Assembly (NCBI GenBank): GCA_002787775.1
Contig: PCUW01000043.1
Coordinates: forward strand, 62,001 to 126,000
Direction: 5' to 3'
Source of the DNA: Bdellovibrionales bacterium CG12_big_fil_rev_8_21_14_0_65_38_15
GTDB lineage: Bacteria > Bdellovibrionota > Bacteriovoracia > Bacteriovoracales > Bacteriovoracaceae
DNA: 64,000 nt
The notes beneath the pieces were generated by a model. That model worked only from the letters and a program-made list of their open reading frames with translations. It had not been told where the DNA came from and made no database searches. Below are positions 9,873 through 18,919 of the stretch, one piece after another; the stretch's first letter is position 1; each line of letters opens with the position of its first letter. Both the position numbers and the translations under genes were made by a program.

Positions 9873-10981
9873 GGAAGATCGGACAAGTACTCATCACAAT
9901 CAACTTTCGATACATTTAGTTTTTTATAAGCAATACATGTTAGTTGGTTCGCAAGTGGATCAGCTGTTAAGACGACATTTTCACCTGGGACAATTCTAAG
10001 TTCCATGAATGTGCTATTAGCTGGAAATAACCATGGAATAGTTCCATAGCCTGTTTGATAAAGATTTCCGTTCTCATCTGGCTCTTGTATACCGGCCGTA
10101 ATATAGACTGGATCTTTCGTTAATTTCTCAATCAATTTAACTAACGCTTGATCTGACAAAGTTAAAAGATTCGAAAGCAGTGGCAAAGATTTTCGTGTTT
10201 TTCTATAGCTTAAATCCGTAACCAAAAAGAATGAATCTTTTGATAGAGTTGAAAGACTATCTCGAGAAAAGAAAGCTCCAACTTTTTCATCAAACTCACT
10301 TGTTCCATTAAGAATTGTAGTTTGTGAGTTTTTAATTTTTTCAATTTGCCTCTTAAGACTCTCTACCTTTAGTTTAAAATTACGGATATCACTTGGGACT
10401 TCTTTTAAAAAATGTGACTGAGTTACGAGTTCAATATATTCCATTTCAATTTGTATTAAAAAAAATGAATTCTTTATTCGTAGTTGATCACGAATATTTT
10501 CACCATCATCAGTTATCACTCTAGAAGGTGAAAACTCTAGCGGAAAAGGTCTAGCAAAGGGAAGCTGATGAAAGAATCCTGAGTATGTAAAATATTGATC
10601 AAAATCGTTTTCTCTACATTTTCTAAAGTCAGTTTGATTTGGAGAATTATTAGTATAAATCTCTACAACTGCTGCCTCTTGCTCAAGGAGTTTTCCGGCA
10701 GGATGCTCTAGAAATTCATCAATTTTCTCCGCACAGAATTTAAAATCTCTTTTTCCTTTTAAATAATTTTCAACAAATAGTTTTGATACTGCCCTAGCAG
10801 TTTTTGGGTGCAGATGAGATTCACCAAGTGACACTAAATGTGACGACTTCACAGCGATATCATCAAGAGATTCAATTACATGACCAAAAGAGTAGGTTTT
10901 TGAAACATCTAGCTTTTCAATCAGGTACGGACTACTTGCAAAGGCTGAGTTCATCAGCATTAAAATGGCGATAAATCGCAT
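9869..10981 (-). CDS. Exported protein with GESH motif, function unknown
   Basis: The start chosen here is the ATG preceded by GAGAGGAT, which gives a clean signal peptide (MRFIAILMLMNSAFA) and a 370-residue precursor; an in-frame start nine codons upstream would spoil the signal. After the signal a motif LGESHLHPKTA lies at residues 52-62. It recalls the GExH box of ChaN-like and erythromycin-esterase-like families, but overall similarity is not clear. The remaining protein is mixed alpha/beta with a charged middle helix. It is probably periplasmic. Function cannot be assigned. Confidence 0.75.
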   Translation of the reverse strand: MRFIAILMLMNSAFASSPYLIEKLDVSKTYSFGHVIESLDDIAVKSSHLVSLGESHLHPKTARAVSKLFVENYLKGKRDFKFCAEKIDEFLEHPAGKLLEQEAAVVEIYTNNSPNQTDFRKCRENDFDQYFTYSGFFHQLPFARPFPLEFSPSRVITDDGENIRDQLRIKNSFFLIQIEMEYIELVTQSHFLKEVPSDIRNFKLKVESLKRQIEKIKNSQTTILNGTSEFDEKVGAFFSRDSLSTLSKDSFFLVTDLSYRKTRKSLPLLSNLLTLSDQALVKLIEKLTKDPVYITAGIQEPDENGNLYQTGYGTIPWLFPANSTFMELRIVPGENVVLTADPLANQLTCIAYKKLNVSKVDCDEYLSDLP

Positions 10982-11079
10982 ATATCCTCTCTTTTCAAAC
11001 TTCCCCAAGCTTTAAGAATAAAACCATACCTCAGCTAAGTTTCTCCTACAACGAGACGATAAGTTATCAAGGAGACTAA

Positions 11080-11757
11080 ATGCTTGAAATTCGAAACATG
11101 AGTTATCAAATCCCCAAAGGAAGAATGATATTAAGCGATCTTAATTTGACGATATGGCCAGGCGAATTTTTAGGTCTACTCGGAAAGAACGGCGCTGGTA
11201 AAACAACTTTTCTAGATCTTGTTATGGGTCTACGTTCGACGACACATGGTGAAATACAATTTATGGGTCATAACCCACAATTTCTTCCAACCGATATTTC
11301 GCAGGATTTGGTTTTTTTATCACAAGATATTAAATTACCGCGCTCAATGTCGATTCAAGAGTATTTAAACTATATGTCTTTTTTCTATAAGCGATACGAT
11401 AAGCAAAAAGAATTAGAACTTATTGATTACTTTGAAATTTCTCCGACAGCAAAAATTGGTAGCCTTTCAACAGGGCAACAAAAGAAGGCACAAATTGTTA
11501 GTGGCTTATGCGCTAATGCCAAACTCATCATTATTGACGAGATAACCGCGGTTCTTGATCCTGAATCTCGTTTGAAGTTTTTTACTGTTTTAGAAAAACT
11601 TCATGCCAAACGAACTCAATCTTTAATTCTTGCGACTAATATTGCAGAGGATCTAATTGGTCGAGTAGATCGTGTTCTTTTCCTTGCTGATGGAAAAGCG
11701 ACATATCATCCATCAAGTGATGTTCACAAAATTTTCAAACTTGGAGAAGTCGCTTGA
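11080..11757 (+). CDS. ABC transporter ATP-binding protein
   Basis: A single ABC ATPase domain of 225 residues. Walker A GKNGAGKTT is at residues 35-43, the Q-loop follows, the signature LSTGQQKK is near 129-136, and Walker B with catalytic Glu reads LIIIDE near 149-154. Its class is that of ABC-2-type exporters (CcmA/YhaQ-like). The start has AAGGAG five bases upstream. Its stop overlaps the start of the next gene in TTGA, so ATPase and permease are translationally coupled and surely work together. Confidence 0.93.
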   Translation: MLEIRNMSYQIPKGRMILSDLNLTIWPGEFLGLLGKNGAGKTTFLDLVMGLRSTTHGEIQFMGHNPQFLPTDISQDLVFLSQDIKLPRSMSIQEYLNYMSFFYKRYDKQKELELIDYFEISPTAKIGSLSTGQQKKAQIVSGLCANAKLIIIDEITAVLDPESRLKFFTVLEKLHAKRTQSLILATNIAEDLIGRVDRVLFLADGKATYHPSSDVHKIFKLGEVA

Positions 11758-13190
11758 ATTTTCTTCTTCATCATTTAAAAAGTGAATATCACATCCACGC
11801 TAAAGTCATGTGGTTTACACTCTTAATTTTGCTAGTGATGTGTTACGCCCTTTCAATTGATGCCTCGAAAGTAGATTCTGTTCAGATCATCTGGTACAGC
11901 ATCGTCGCTGGAATGGTCACCAGCTCTGCATACAAAAAAGACTTTAGCTTAAAATACTACACAGCTATGCCGATCCCCAGAGATATTCTCATCTTGATCA
12001 TTATCTTGGGCCGTGTACTTTATTTTCTTCCAGGTGCAGTCACTCTGACAGTTTATTACTCTGCCCTACCTAGTGATCCACTATTAAACCATAGCTGGCC
12101 TTTGCTAATGATGACTTATTTTATAGGCATAAGTATCTTTAACGCCGTTCAAGTTTTAGGTGATATCGAAAACCCGAGGATCGAATCAGTGCCAAGTCGC
12201 TTTGAATCGTTCTTAATGTTTTTTAAGAAAATAGGTATTAATTATATTTTAGGTGCTGGCATTTTTGTTTCTGGATTTGTTTTATTAAAGGGTCTTGTTG
12301 AAGTAATTGGATTTGATGCTATCAATAATCAATTTATTGTCATCATCTATGGTGGGGCAATATTAACTTTTCTTATGTATCGCTGCCATCAAGTTTTTCT
12401 AAACGAACACTTAAGTTACTGGTCATGGAAAAAAGACGGTGCGCTAGCAACCTTACTTATTGTTGTTTCTGTTTTTCCAGCAATTGCATATAAACAATCT
12501 GTTGCAAAACTTGTCTACAATAAAGGTGATTCTGAATACTTTAGTGCCATTGAAAACAATGATGTTAAACAAGTCATTGAACTTCACAAACAAGGTCTTG
12601 ATTTAAATACTAAAAACGAGCTTGGCTATACACCCATTCTATCTGCCATTCGTTCAGGAAATATCTTGTTGGTTGAAACATTTGAATCACTTGGGGCAAG
12701 AATTGAATTAACGGATCTAGTTAATCCGTCGATGCTTCAATATGAAATTGAAGGAAAATTAAGTCCTATCCATCTTGCAGTTTTATCTAATGAGCCACAA
12801 ATGATAAATCACATCTTGAAAAATGAAACAGTTGTCTCCATGTCCAATGATGAAAGTATTAAAGTTTCACCACTACATTTAGCCTCCTCAAGTTGCCTAC
12901 CTAAAATGATTGAACCTTTATTGAGAAGTGGTGCATCTTTGGAAGAGAAAAACTTTAAAGGCCAAACTCCTTTATTTAATGCAGTTAAAACGAATTGCTT
13001 CGCTGTGACGGTTGAACTCATTTCGCATGGCGCCAACACAAGTATCATTGACTCGAAAGGTCGTCCACTACAGCAATTTTCTAAAAACCACCAAATGACA
13101 CATATCTTAGAGCGTTTTGGGGCAAAAAAAATGCAACAAAATCGACTTCCAGCCAGCGTAGATGTTGCCTTTCCTGCAACAAACCGTTAA
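11754..13190 (+). CDS. ABC-2-like membrane protein with C-terminal ankyrin repeats
   Basis: This 478-residue protein is the membrane partner of the upstream ATPase. Residues 1-245 hold about six or seven hydrophobic segments (for example LLILLVMCYALSI and IVAGMVTSSAYK), as in ABC-2 permeases. From about residue 262 to 460 there are five or six ankyrin-like repeats, with TPILSAI, SPIHLAV, SPLHLAS and TPLFNAV marking successive units. The TTG start overlaps the previous stop and is supported by GGAG seven bases before it. A permease ending in ankyrin repeats is unusual; the repeats probably bind a protein partner. Confidence 0.85.
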   Translation: MNFLLHHLKSEYHIHAKVMWFTLLILLVMCYALSIDASKVDSVQIIWYSIVAGMVTSSAYKKDFSLKYYTAMPIPRDILILIIILGRVLYFLPGAVTLTVYYSALPSDPLLNHSWPLLMMTYFIGISIFNAVQVLGDIENPRIESVPSRFESFLMFFKKIGINYILGAGIFVSGFVLLKGLVEVIGFDAINNQFIVIIYGGAILTFLMYRCHQVFLNEHLSYWSWKKDGALATLLIVVSVFPAIAYKQSVAKLVYNKGDSEYFSAIENNDVKQVIELHKQGLDLNTKNELGYTPILSAIRSGNILLVETFESLGARIELTDLVNPSMLQYEIEGKLSPIHLAVLSNEPQMINHILKNETVVSMSNDESIKVSPLHLASSSCLPKMIEPLLRSGASLEEKNFKGQTPLFNAVKTNCFAVTVELISHGANTSIIDSKGRPLQQFSKNHQMTHILERFGAKKMQQNRLPASVDVAFPATNR

Positions 13191-13208
13191 AAATATACCC
13201 CACAAGAT

Positions 13209-13291
<83 letters not shown>

Positions 13292-13305
13292 TCTTTAAGG
13301 TCTTA

Positions 13306-13650
13306 ATGACTCAATCAAATCAATGTATTAACTGGCAAGTAATCGACTCTTTAGCTGAGGACGATGAAACAAGACAAATGATTCTCACTACTTTCGTTGA
13401 AAGTTTTCAAAGTGATTTAAATAAATTAAATGAAATAAGATCAGAAAATAATTTGGAGCAACTTATTTTTATTGCACACACAATCAAAGGTGCATCATCA
13501 AATTTTTGCCACGAAAGTACTCTAAATGAATTAAAAGATATTGAATCACAAATTAAAAGCAAAGCTCATGAAGACCATTCAATGCTTATCCAAAGACTAG
13601 AAAAAGTTACAACGCTTATTATCGATGAACTACGCTCTGCTTTAAAATAA
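13306..13650 (+). CDS. Stand-alone HPt phosphotransfer protein
   Basis: A 114-residue single-domain histidine phosphotransferase. The active-site motif AHTIKGASSNF places the phospho-accepting His at residue 58, inside a predicted four-helix bundle of normal size. Such proteins pass phosphoryl groups between a hybrid histidine kinase and a response regulator in the cytoplasm. No kinase or receiver gene lies next to it, so its partners are encoded elsewhere. It starts 14 bases after the tRNA-Leu gene. Confidence 0.9.
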   Translation: MTQSNQCINWQVIDSLAEDDETRQMILTTFVESFQSDLNKLNEIRSENNLEQLIFIAHTIKGASSNFCHESTLNELKDIESQIKSKAHEDHSMLIQRLEKVTTLIIDELRSALK

Positions 13651-13666
13651 TTCCTAGGGAGTTATA

Positions 13667-14284
13667 ATGAATAACATTAAGCTGTTAGTCCTTGTACTTT
13701 TAGTTAGCTCTTGCGCTTTTGCGCCAATGAACTCATCTAAAACGGCTAGACCTCTTCTAGAAGATAAGACTATGGTTGATTTTGGATTTTCTCCATTCCC
13801 CTATGCCAATCTTTCAAAGTCTGTCACAAAACGATTTACAATAAGTGGTTCAATCGAACAGCAGCTCTTTCCTCTTGTTTCAGGTGCCATAAAATACTCC
13901 TTTCAAGATTCTCGAGATGGATTTAGTTTTGCGACCGAATTAGGAGGCTCTCTTGGTATGGGAGTCGTCAAATCGTACTCTGGATTTGGTGGGCCAATCG
14001 TAAGTTGGAAAAAAAGGAAATTTGAATTTTACCTCTATCCTAAAATGAACCTTGTTTATTTTGACAAACTTGAGCTCTCAAATGCTGATCGAAATGATCT
14101 ATTTATCAACGAGGTAGATCCAGGATCAATAACATATTTATTAACCGCACTAGGTACAACATTTTGGTTTGAAGAAAATATTGGTTTAAATATAGAAGTA
14201 AAACATTTTGCGCTTTTAAGTAAACCTGGTGAAGTTAAAAAAGATATTATTCCATCAATTGGCATGATGATTGGATTTGACTAG
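13667..14284 (+). CDS. Predicted lipoprotein, outer-membrane barrel-like
   Basis: The N-terminus MNNIKLLVLVLLVSSC is a lipoprotein signal with the modified Cys at residue 16. The mature part alternates polar and aromatic residues and ends in GMMIGFD, a pattern seen in small outer-membrane beta-barrels and their relatives. The start has GGGAG before the ATG. It follows the HPt gene by 16 bases and overlaps the convergent coiled-coil gene by four bases. No family is recognised. Confidence 0.78.
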   Translation: MNNIKLLVLVLLVSSCAFAPMNSSKTARPLLEDKTMVDFGFSPFPYANLSKSVTKRFTISGSIEQQLFPLVSGAIKYSFQDSRDGFSFATELGGSLGMGVVKSYSGFGGPIVSWKKRKFEFYLYPKMNLVYFDKLELSNADRNDLFINEVDPGSITYLLTALGTTFWFEENIGLNIEVKHFALLSKPGEVKKDIIPSIGMMIGFD

Positions 14285-16965
14285 GAAGCCTTTGCAACTT
14301 TAGACAATTGTCTTTCAAGTTCAGTAATTTTATGAAGAAGTTGATTATTTTCAGCCTTAAGCTTAATTGCTTCTTTTTTCTTATCTGCAATTTCTAAACT
14401 TTGAGCCTTCATACTCTCTGCTAATTTTTGATTGATTTTCTCTAAGCGTTTTTCATCATTTGTAGAACCACTGTTGGCTGAGGCGGCGGCTCCAGCGCGA
14501 GATGATTGTTTATCAATCTGAGCTTGAGAAAACTTAAGATTTTGCTCCATTTGTCTCACTTTTAACGCCTGGGCCTTCACTTCATGCTGAGCTGATCTTT
14601 CTTTGAGTTTTAATTCCTCTAACTGCTTTTCAAGATCGAGTTTTCCTTTGTCATCAGTATTAGCATTGTTTTCTGTTTCAGATTGTCTCAAACGAAGGAT
14701 TTCATTTTCTTTTTCTTGCAACTTTTTAGACAATTCTCGATGTGAAAAATCTAAACGAGTTAATTGATCTTTAAGTTGCTGCTTATCGGTTTCAACAGTT
14801 GCAATTCGTTCTCTAAACTTTGTTAACTCCGAAGTATCTCTATGTGCCATATCTTCTTTTTGCTGAGTCATTCGTTCTGAAAGATTTTCAGATCTCGCTG
14901 CTTGAAGATCAATTTGACTTTGAAGAGCCGCATTTTGTTTTTGAAGAATTTTAAGTTCGTTAGCCTGCTCTTGGGTGTTACCACTTCGTTCTTTAAAGTG
15001 CTCTAGTTTATTCTCTAAATTCCTTATCATTGCATCTTTTTGAGATGCTTCAACTTTTAAGATTTTTAGTTGGATGTTGATGTCTTGATCAAGACTTTGT
15101 ACATTTTGAGGAGTATCAACATCTGGAGCGTCACTTTCGCCGATATCATCATCGATACTTCTTGCAACATTCTTTTTGCCAACCGCCGTTTTAGAAGCAT
15201 GCTCTTGTAATTTTTGGACAACAGCCTTCATTCTTTCTATTTGATTATCACGCTTCGCAAGTTCTTGCGCAAAACGCTCTTGTTGCAATCGATCTTTTAC
15301 AACAAGTGAACTTTCTTTCAGCTTTTTATTTAGTGATTCATTTTTTGAAAAGAGAACAACCTCTTTCAGCATTTCGGCCGCGGCAGATCTACTTCCACCA
15401 ACCTCATCGATAATATGCTCTAACATCGCCACTTCAATCTCTTCAACTGGTAAGTTTTCATTCTTTAATTGATGTAATTTTTGAGAAGCCCTGCGAAGTT
15501 GCTCTGTTTTTTGTGGGGATGACTCTGAAATTCTATTATTAAAAATACCTTTATTTTTTAGTGGATCTTCTCCTCCACCCTTAATAACCATTTTTGACTT
15601 GTCTGCGACTTCTTTTTTTCCCTTGATAACAGTGCTTTCCTCTTTAATATGCTGAGTAGAGCCCTTTATTCTTGTCTCAAAATCATCCTCTTCTTCAGAT
15701 CCAGAAACAACCTGCTTAAAGTCGTCGTCTTCTTCAGAGCCAGATACAATCTGTGAAAACTCGTCATCCTCAATATCACCGTCGACGAGCTCGGACTCCT
15801 CTTGCTCTATTTCATTGGCAGTTTCGATTAAATGCTCAAAAAGATCCTCATCTTCGAGATTATCCATTGCATATTCATAGCTTGCATCAAATAATTCTTT
15901 CGTAGAAACATCATTTAATGCTCTCAAGACATTATTAAATTCATCACTACTTATTTCTGTCAGAGCAGCTTGATCTTCAAAATCAATGACTAATTCTTTA
16001 AGTGTTCCAATTTCAGATGGTGTGTCTGCACCATCTTGAATTTTCTTACTTGCGTGATCAATAACACGCTTTAGTAAGCTTGGATCGTTTGTTAGAATCG
16101 TTTCCTCCTCCCCGTATCTTCTTGCTGTTTGGCCAGATAGCTTGAGTTCAGAAAACTTACTTTGATGTTTATTTGGAATTAATGCTAAGTTAGCTTTTTT
16201 CGCTACATATTTTTTTAGAGTATCAACATTTTGATAAAGTAATGATCCACCAGGAAGCTTGTACTGATCATGACACCATATTCCGGTGAACATTAATTTA
16301 CTAGCATTATCAATTCGATTAATTTCTAAAATATGAGTACTTCTAAATGCTGTCTCTAGAAGTGATGAATAGATATTTGAAACATCAGTTGGGCCAAAAG
16401 ATTCTTTTATTTGTTCAACCGAAAATGAATTATTACCAACCATCACTTGAACAACGATACAGCCTTGAAAAATTCCTAACTGTATATCTATAGGAAGAGC
16501 TATATTCTCTCTCTTCGCGTGATGAGCTAAATAACCCATTAATGCTGTAAAATAGCTTCTAAATGGTAGTGGATCAAACCCTGAATCTAGAATTTTTTGA
16601 GCCATCATATCGGCGATTTCACCTTCCTCAAAAGGATCAATAAACCTATAGCTATAGACTTCCTTATCAAATTCCTCATACGACTCTGCAAGATCAACAG
16701 AGAACTCTCCATTGATTGATCGTTTAATGAGATACTCTAATGCAGGGTGGTTGATATGAGATGGATGAACAGTACCAATGAGATTTTCATTCCAAATGAT
16801 TTCATTATTTGAACTTAGAAGGAGAACCTTATCTTCATCCTTAATTTTTTTAACGTCATCACAAAGTACAGGCGCACTTTCGCCTAGTTTTTCGCTAAAG
16901 CTTACGATTTCCTCGGAAGGATTCTCGATAAGTAGATGAATAGATTTCGTAATCTTTTCTTCCAT
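14281..16965 (-). CDS. Large coiled-coil protein with acidic repeats, unknown function
   Basis: An 894-residue protein with no signal peptide or membrane segment, so probably cytoplasmic. Residues 1-330 look globular. Residues about 396-437 carry three copies of an acidic repeat of form DDxFxxxVSGSEE (the last diverged to IKGS). Residues about 560-890 are almost continuous coiled coil rich in Gln, Lys, Glu and Leu. The start lies just after the stop of the upstream gene, with AGGGA three bases before the ATG, so the two are coupled. I do not recognise the family. A scaffold or polar localisation role is possible but unproven. Confidence 0.8.
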   Translation of the reverse strand: MEEKITKSIHLLIENPSEEIVSFSEKLGESAPVLCDDVKKIKDEDKVLLLSSNNEIIWNENLIGTVHPSHINHPALEYLIKRSINGEFSVDLAESYEEFDKEVYSYRFIDPFEEGEIADMMAQKILDSGFDPLPFRSYFTALMGYLAHHAKRENIALPIDIQLGIFQGCIVVQVMVGNNSFSVEQIKESFGPTDVSNIYSSLLETAFRSTHILEINRIDNASKLMFTGIWCHDQYKLPGGSLLYQNVDTLKKYVAKKANLALIPNKHQSKFSELKLSGQTARRYGEEETILTNDPSLLKRVIDHASKKIQDGADTPSEIGTLKELVIDFEDQAALTEISSDEFNNVLRALNDVSTKELFDASYEYAMDNLEDEDLFEHLIETANEIEQEESELVDGDIEDDEFSQIVSGSEEDDDFKQVVSGSEEEDDFETRIKGSTQHIKEESTVIKGKKEVADKSKMVIKGGGEDPLKNKGIFNNRISESSPQKTEQLRRASQKLHQLKNENLPVEEIEVAMLEHIIDEVGGSRSAAAEMLKEVVLFSKNESLNKKLKESSLVVKDRLQQERFAQELAKRDNQIERMKAVVQKLQEHASKTAVGKKNVARSIDDDIGESDAPDVDTPQNVQSLDQDINIQLKILKVEASQKDAMIRNLENKLEHFKERSGNTQEQANELKILQKQNAALQSQIDLQAARSENLSERMTQQKEDMAHRDTSELTKFRERIATVETDKQQLKDQLTRLDFSHRELSKKLQEKENEILRLRQSETENNANTDDKGKLDLEKQLEELKLKERSAQHEVKAQALKVRQMEQNLKFSQAQIDKQSSRAGAAASANSGSTNDEKRLEKINQKLAESMKAQSLEIADKKKEAIKLKAENNQLLHKITELERQLSKVAKAS

Positions 16966-16971
16966 TGTTCC

Positions 16972-17862
16972 CTAAAGTTCAAACTCTATATATTCATGAT
17001 TCATGGAATCTACTGAATCACTTTGTAATTTTGATAAAATATCAAATGGATCTTCGGCCCATATGTTTTTCCAATGTTGATTGTCTTGATCGACCAAAGT
17101 CTTATTCCAAGATATTGATTGATGAAGATAATTGAACCATCTCTCTAAATCGCTCAGTTCATGATAAGAAATATTCTTTGGTGCACCTGTACCGTCTGAT
17201 TTTTCAAAAATAAGCTCTGTCATTTGAACAATTGAAACAAATTGGCTTTTCATCAAAGTAAAACTATATGTTTGTTCATCTTTTCCAGTTCTATTTTTTT
17301 CTAGATCATTAAGATCTGACAACTTCATTCCTTTTTCACTGAAATGGGCGCTATAGGTAAAGTTTATCTTCCATAATTCCTCTAAGAATTTCCATGAGGT
17401 GTATCCAAGAGAAATTGCACCAAGTAAAGATAGAGATGCTATTAAACATGAACGTTGAAAAAGAATTGTGCTTGGAGCACTCCACTCGCTAGCGAGTTCT
17501 TTGTATGAGTCTGACATAATTTCATCGCCAAGAATCATGATCTCTAGCGGGCTCAATGACGTTGGTGAAAAAAACCACTCACTCCATAGATCTCTTACAT
17601 TATTAGCTAATTTTATTTTTTCTTTTGGACGAAGACCTGTTTTTAATTTTAATAATATTTCTTTTGCCGGCAGTATTTTGAGATGATCAATTTTTATTTC
17701 AAAATCTAATTTGGGATAACGTTTTAAATTTTCTTGATCAAGATATTCGCCCGCACGACGAACCAGTACACGCGATCCATCACGTTTCACCCAATAAATA
17801 TCATGGGCGCTCAGCTGGCTTTGACCATACTGACTTAAATCGAAATTTTCGGCGTAAACCAT
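16972..17862 (-). CDS. Possible degenerate HD-GYP-like protein
   Basis: A 296-residue cytoplasmic protein of unclear family. Residues 219-234 read SDGTGAPKNISYHELS, which resembles the DGxGYP-GL-GxxI segment of HD-GYP phosphodiesterases, and the preceding helical region (FQRSCLIASLSLLG) sits where the HD helix would be. The metal-binding HD pair and the HHE residues are absent, so if related it is not an active phosphodiesterase and may bind a ligand or protein. Its ribosome site lies in a hairpin (17869-17896). It is coupled to the coiled-coil gene downstream. Confidence 0.65.
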   Translation of the reverse strand: MVYAENFDLSQYGQSQLSAHDIYWVKRDGSRVLVRRAGEYLDQENLKRYPKLDFEIKIDHLKILPAKEILLKLKTGLRPKEKIKLANNVRDLWSEWFFSPTSLSPLEIMILGDEIMSDSYKELASEWSAPSTILFQRSCLIASLSLLGAISLGYTSWKFLEELWKINFTYSAHFSEKGMKLSDLNDLEKNRTGKDEQTYSFTLMKSQFVSIVQMTELIFEKSDGTGAPKNISYHELSDLERWFNYLHQSISWNKTLVDQDNQHWKNIWAEDPFDILSKLQSDSVDSMNHEYIEFEL

Positions 17863-17868
17863 CGAATC

Positions 17869-17896
17869 TCCTCATCTTCTTATCGGAAAATGAGGA
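17869..17896 (-). promoter_or_regulatory. Hairpin covering a ribosome-binding site
   Basis: On the minus strand TCCTCAT pairs perfectly with ATGAGGA (forward 17890-17896 and 17869-17875) around a 14-base loop. The 3' arm contains the GAGGA that serves as Shine-Dalgarno of the gene starting at 17862, so the structure could limit its translation. Confidence 0.4.
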
Positions 17897-17937
17897 TGAT
17901 TACTTATGGTATATAGAAATAATTATAAATGAAATTA

Positions 17938-18912
17938 CTAGGCGTTCGGATTGTAACAGCGATACTGGTGCGTACTACTTTGCTCAGTTACTGGAGGGTA
18001 TTCTCCACGACACTTATCCGTTGCATTCCAACACCTTGGGTGAAAATGACAGCCTGCTGGTGGATTCATTGGAGAAGGAATATCACCCTCAAGTAGGATT
18101 CGCTCTTTCTTGATCATTGGGTTCGGGTTTGGAATAGCCGAGAAAAGCGCTTTAGTATAAGGGTGTTTTGCATGCCCATAAAGCTCATGACTTTCGGCGA
18201 CTTCAACCATATTACCCAAATACATCACCGCTACACGATTTGAAATGTATTCAACAACTTTCAAATCGTGGGCAATGAATAAATAGGTAAGGCCTAAATC
18301 TTTTTGAAGGTCCATCAATAAGTTAACAACCTGAGCTTGAACAGAAACATCTAGAGCAGAAACTGGCTCATCACAAACAATGAAGTCTGGTTCAACTGCT
18401 AATGCGCGTGCAATACAAACACGTTGTCTTTGACCACCTGAAAATTCATGCGGATATTTATTTAATGTATCTTTTGGAAGCTGAACTTGATCAAGAAGAG
18501 TATAAAGTCGTTTTTGTCTTTCTTCACCAAGTGCCAAACCATGGATATCCATTGGTTCTGCCAAAATTCCACCAACTGTCATTCTTGGATTAAGTGATGC
18601 ATATGGGTCTTGAAAAATAATCTGAATTTTTCTTCTTAGTGCACGAAGCTCATTTGCATCAGCCTTCATGATATCTTTACCATTAAAGATAATCTCACCC
18701 GAAGTTGGCTCAATTAGTCTCAAAAGTGATCGACCAAGAGTTGTTTTGCCGCAACCAGACTCGCCTACTAGGCCAAGAGTTTCACCTCTTTTAATTTTAA
18801 AACTAACATTATTAACAGCATTAACAGCGCCGACAGTGCGACCAAAAAGCCCACCTTTAATTGGAAATCTTTTGCAAAGGTTGTTAACTTCTAACAAATA
18901 ATCAGTACTCAC
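17938..18912 (-). CDS. oppF: Oligopeptide ABC importer ATPase, OppF/DppF type
   Basis: Second ATPase of a peptide importer, working at the inner face of the cytoplasmic membrane. It has Walker [10 protein letters not shown], signature FSGGQRQR, Walker [12 protein letters not shown] and the C-terminal oligopeptide-transporter extension with Cys-containing CHFHPRC, a known Fe-S-type site in some Dpp ATPases. Length is 324 residues. It follows oppD by 7 bases and closes the five-gene cluster. Opp and Dpp systems cannot be separated by sequence alone, so the symbol is generic. Confidence 0.93.
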   Translation of the reverse strand: MSTDYLLEVNNLCKRFPIKGGLFGRTVGAVNAVNNVSFKIKRGETLGLVGESGCGKTTLGRSLLRLIEPTSGEIIFNGKDIMKADANELRALRRKIQIIFQDPYASLNPRMTVGGILAEPMDIHGLALGEERQKRLYTLLDQVQLPKDTLNKYPHEFSGGQRQRVCIARALAVEPDFIVCDEPVSALDVSVQAQVVNLLMDLQKDLGLTYLFIAHDLKVVEYISNRVAVMYLGNMVEVAESHELYGHAKHPYTKALFSAIPNPNPMIKKERILLEGDIPSPMNPPAGCHFHPRCWNATDKCRGEYPPVTEQSSTHQYRCYNPNA

Positions 18913-18919
18913 ATCAACC

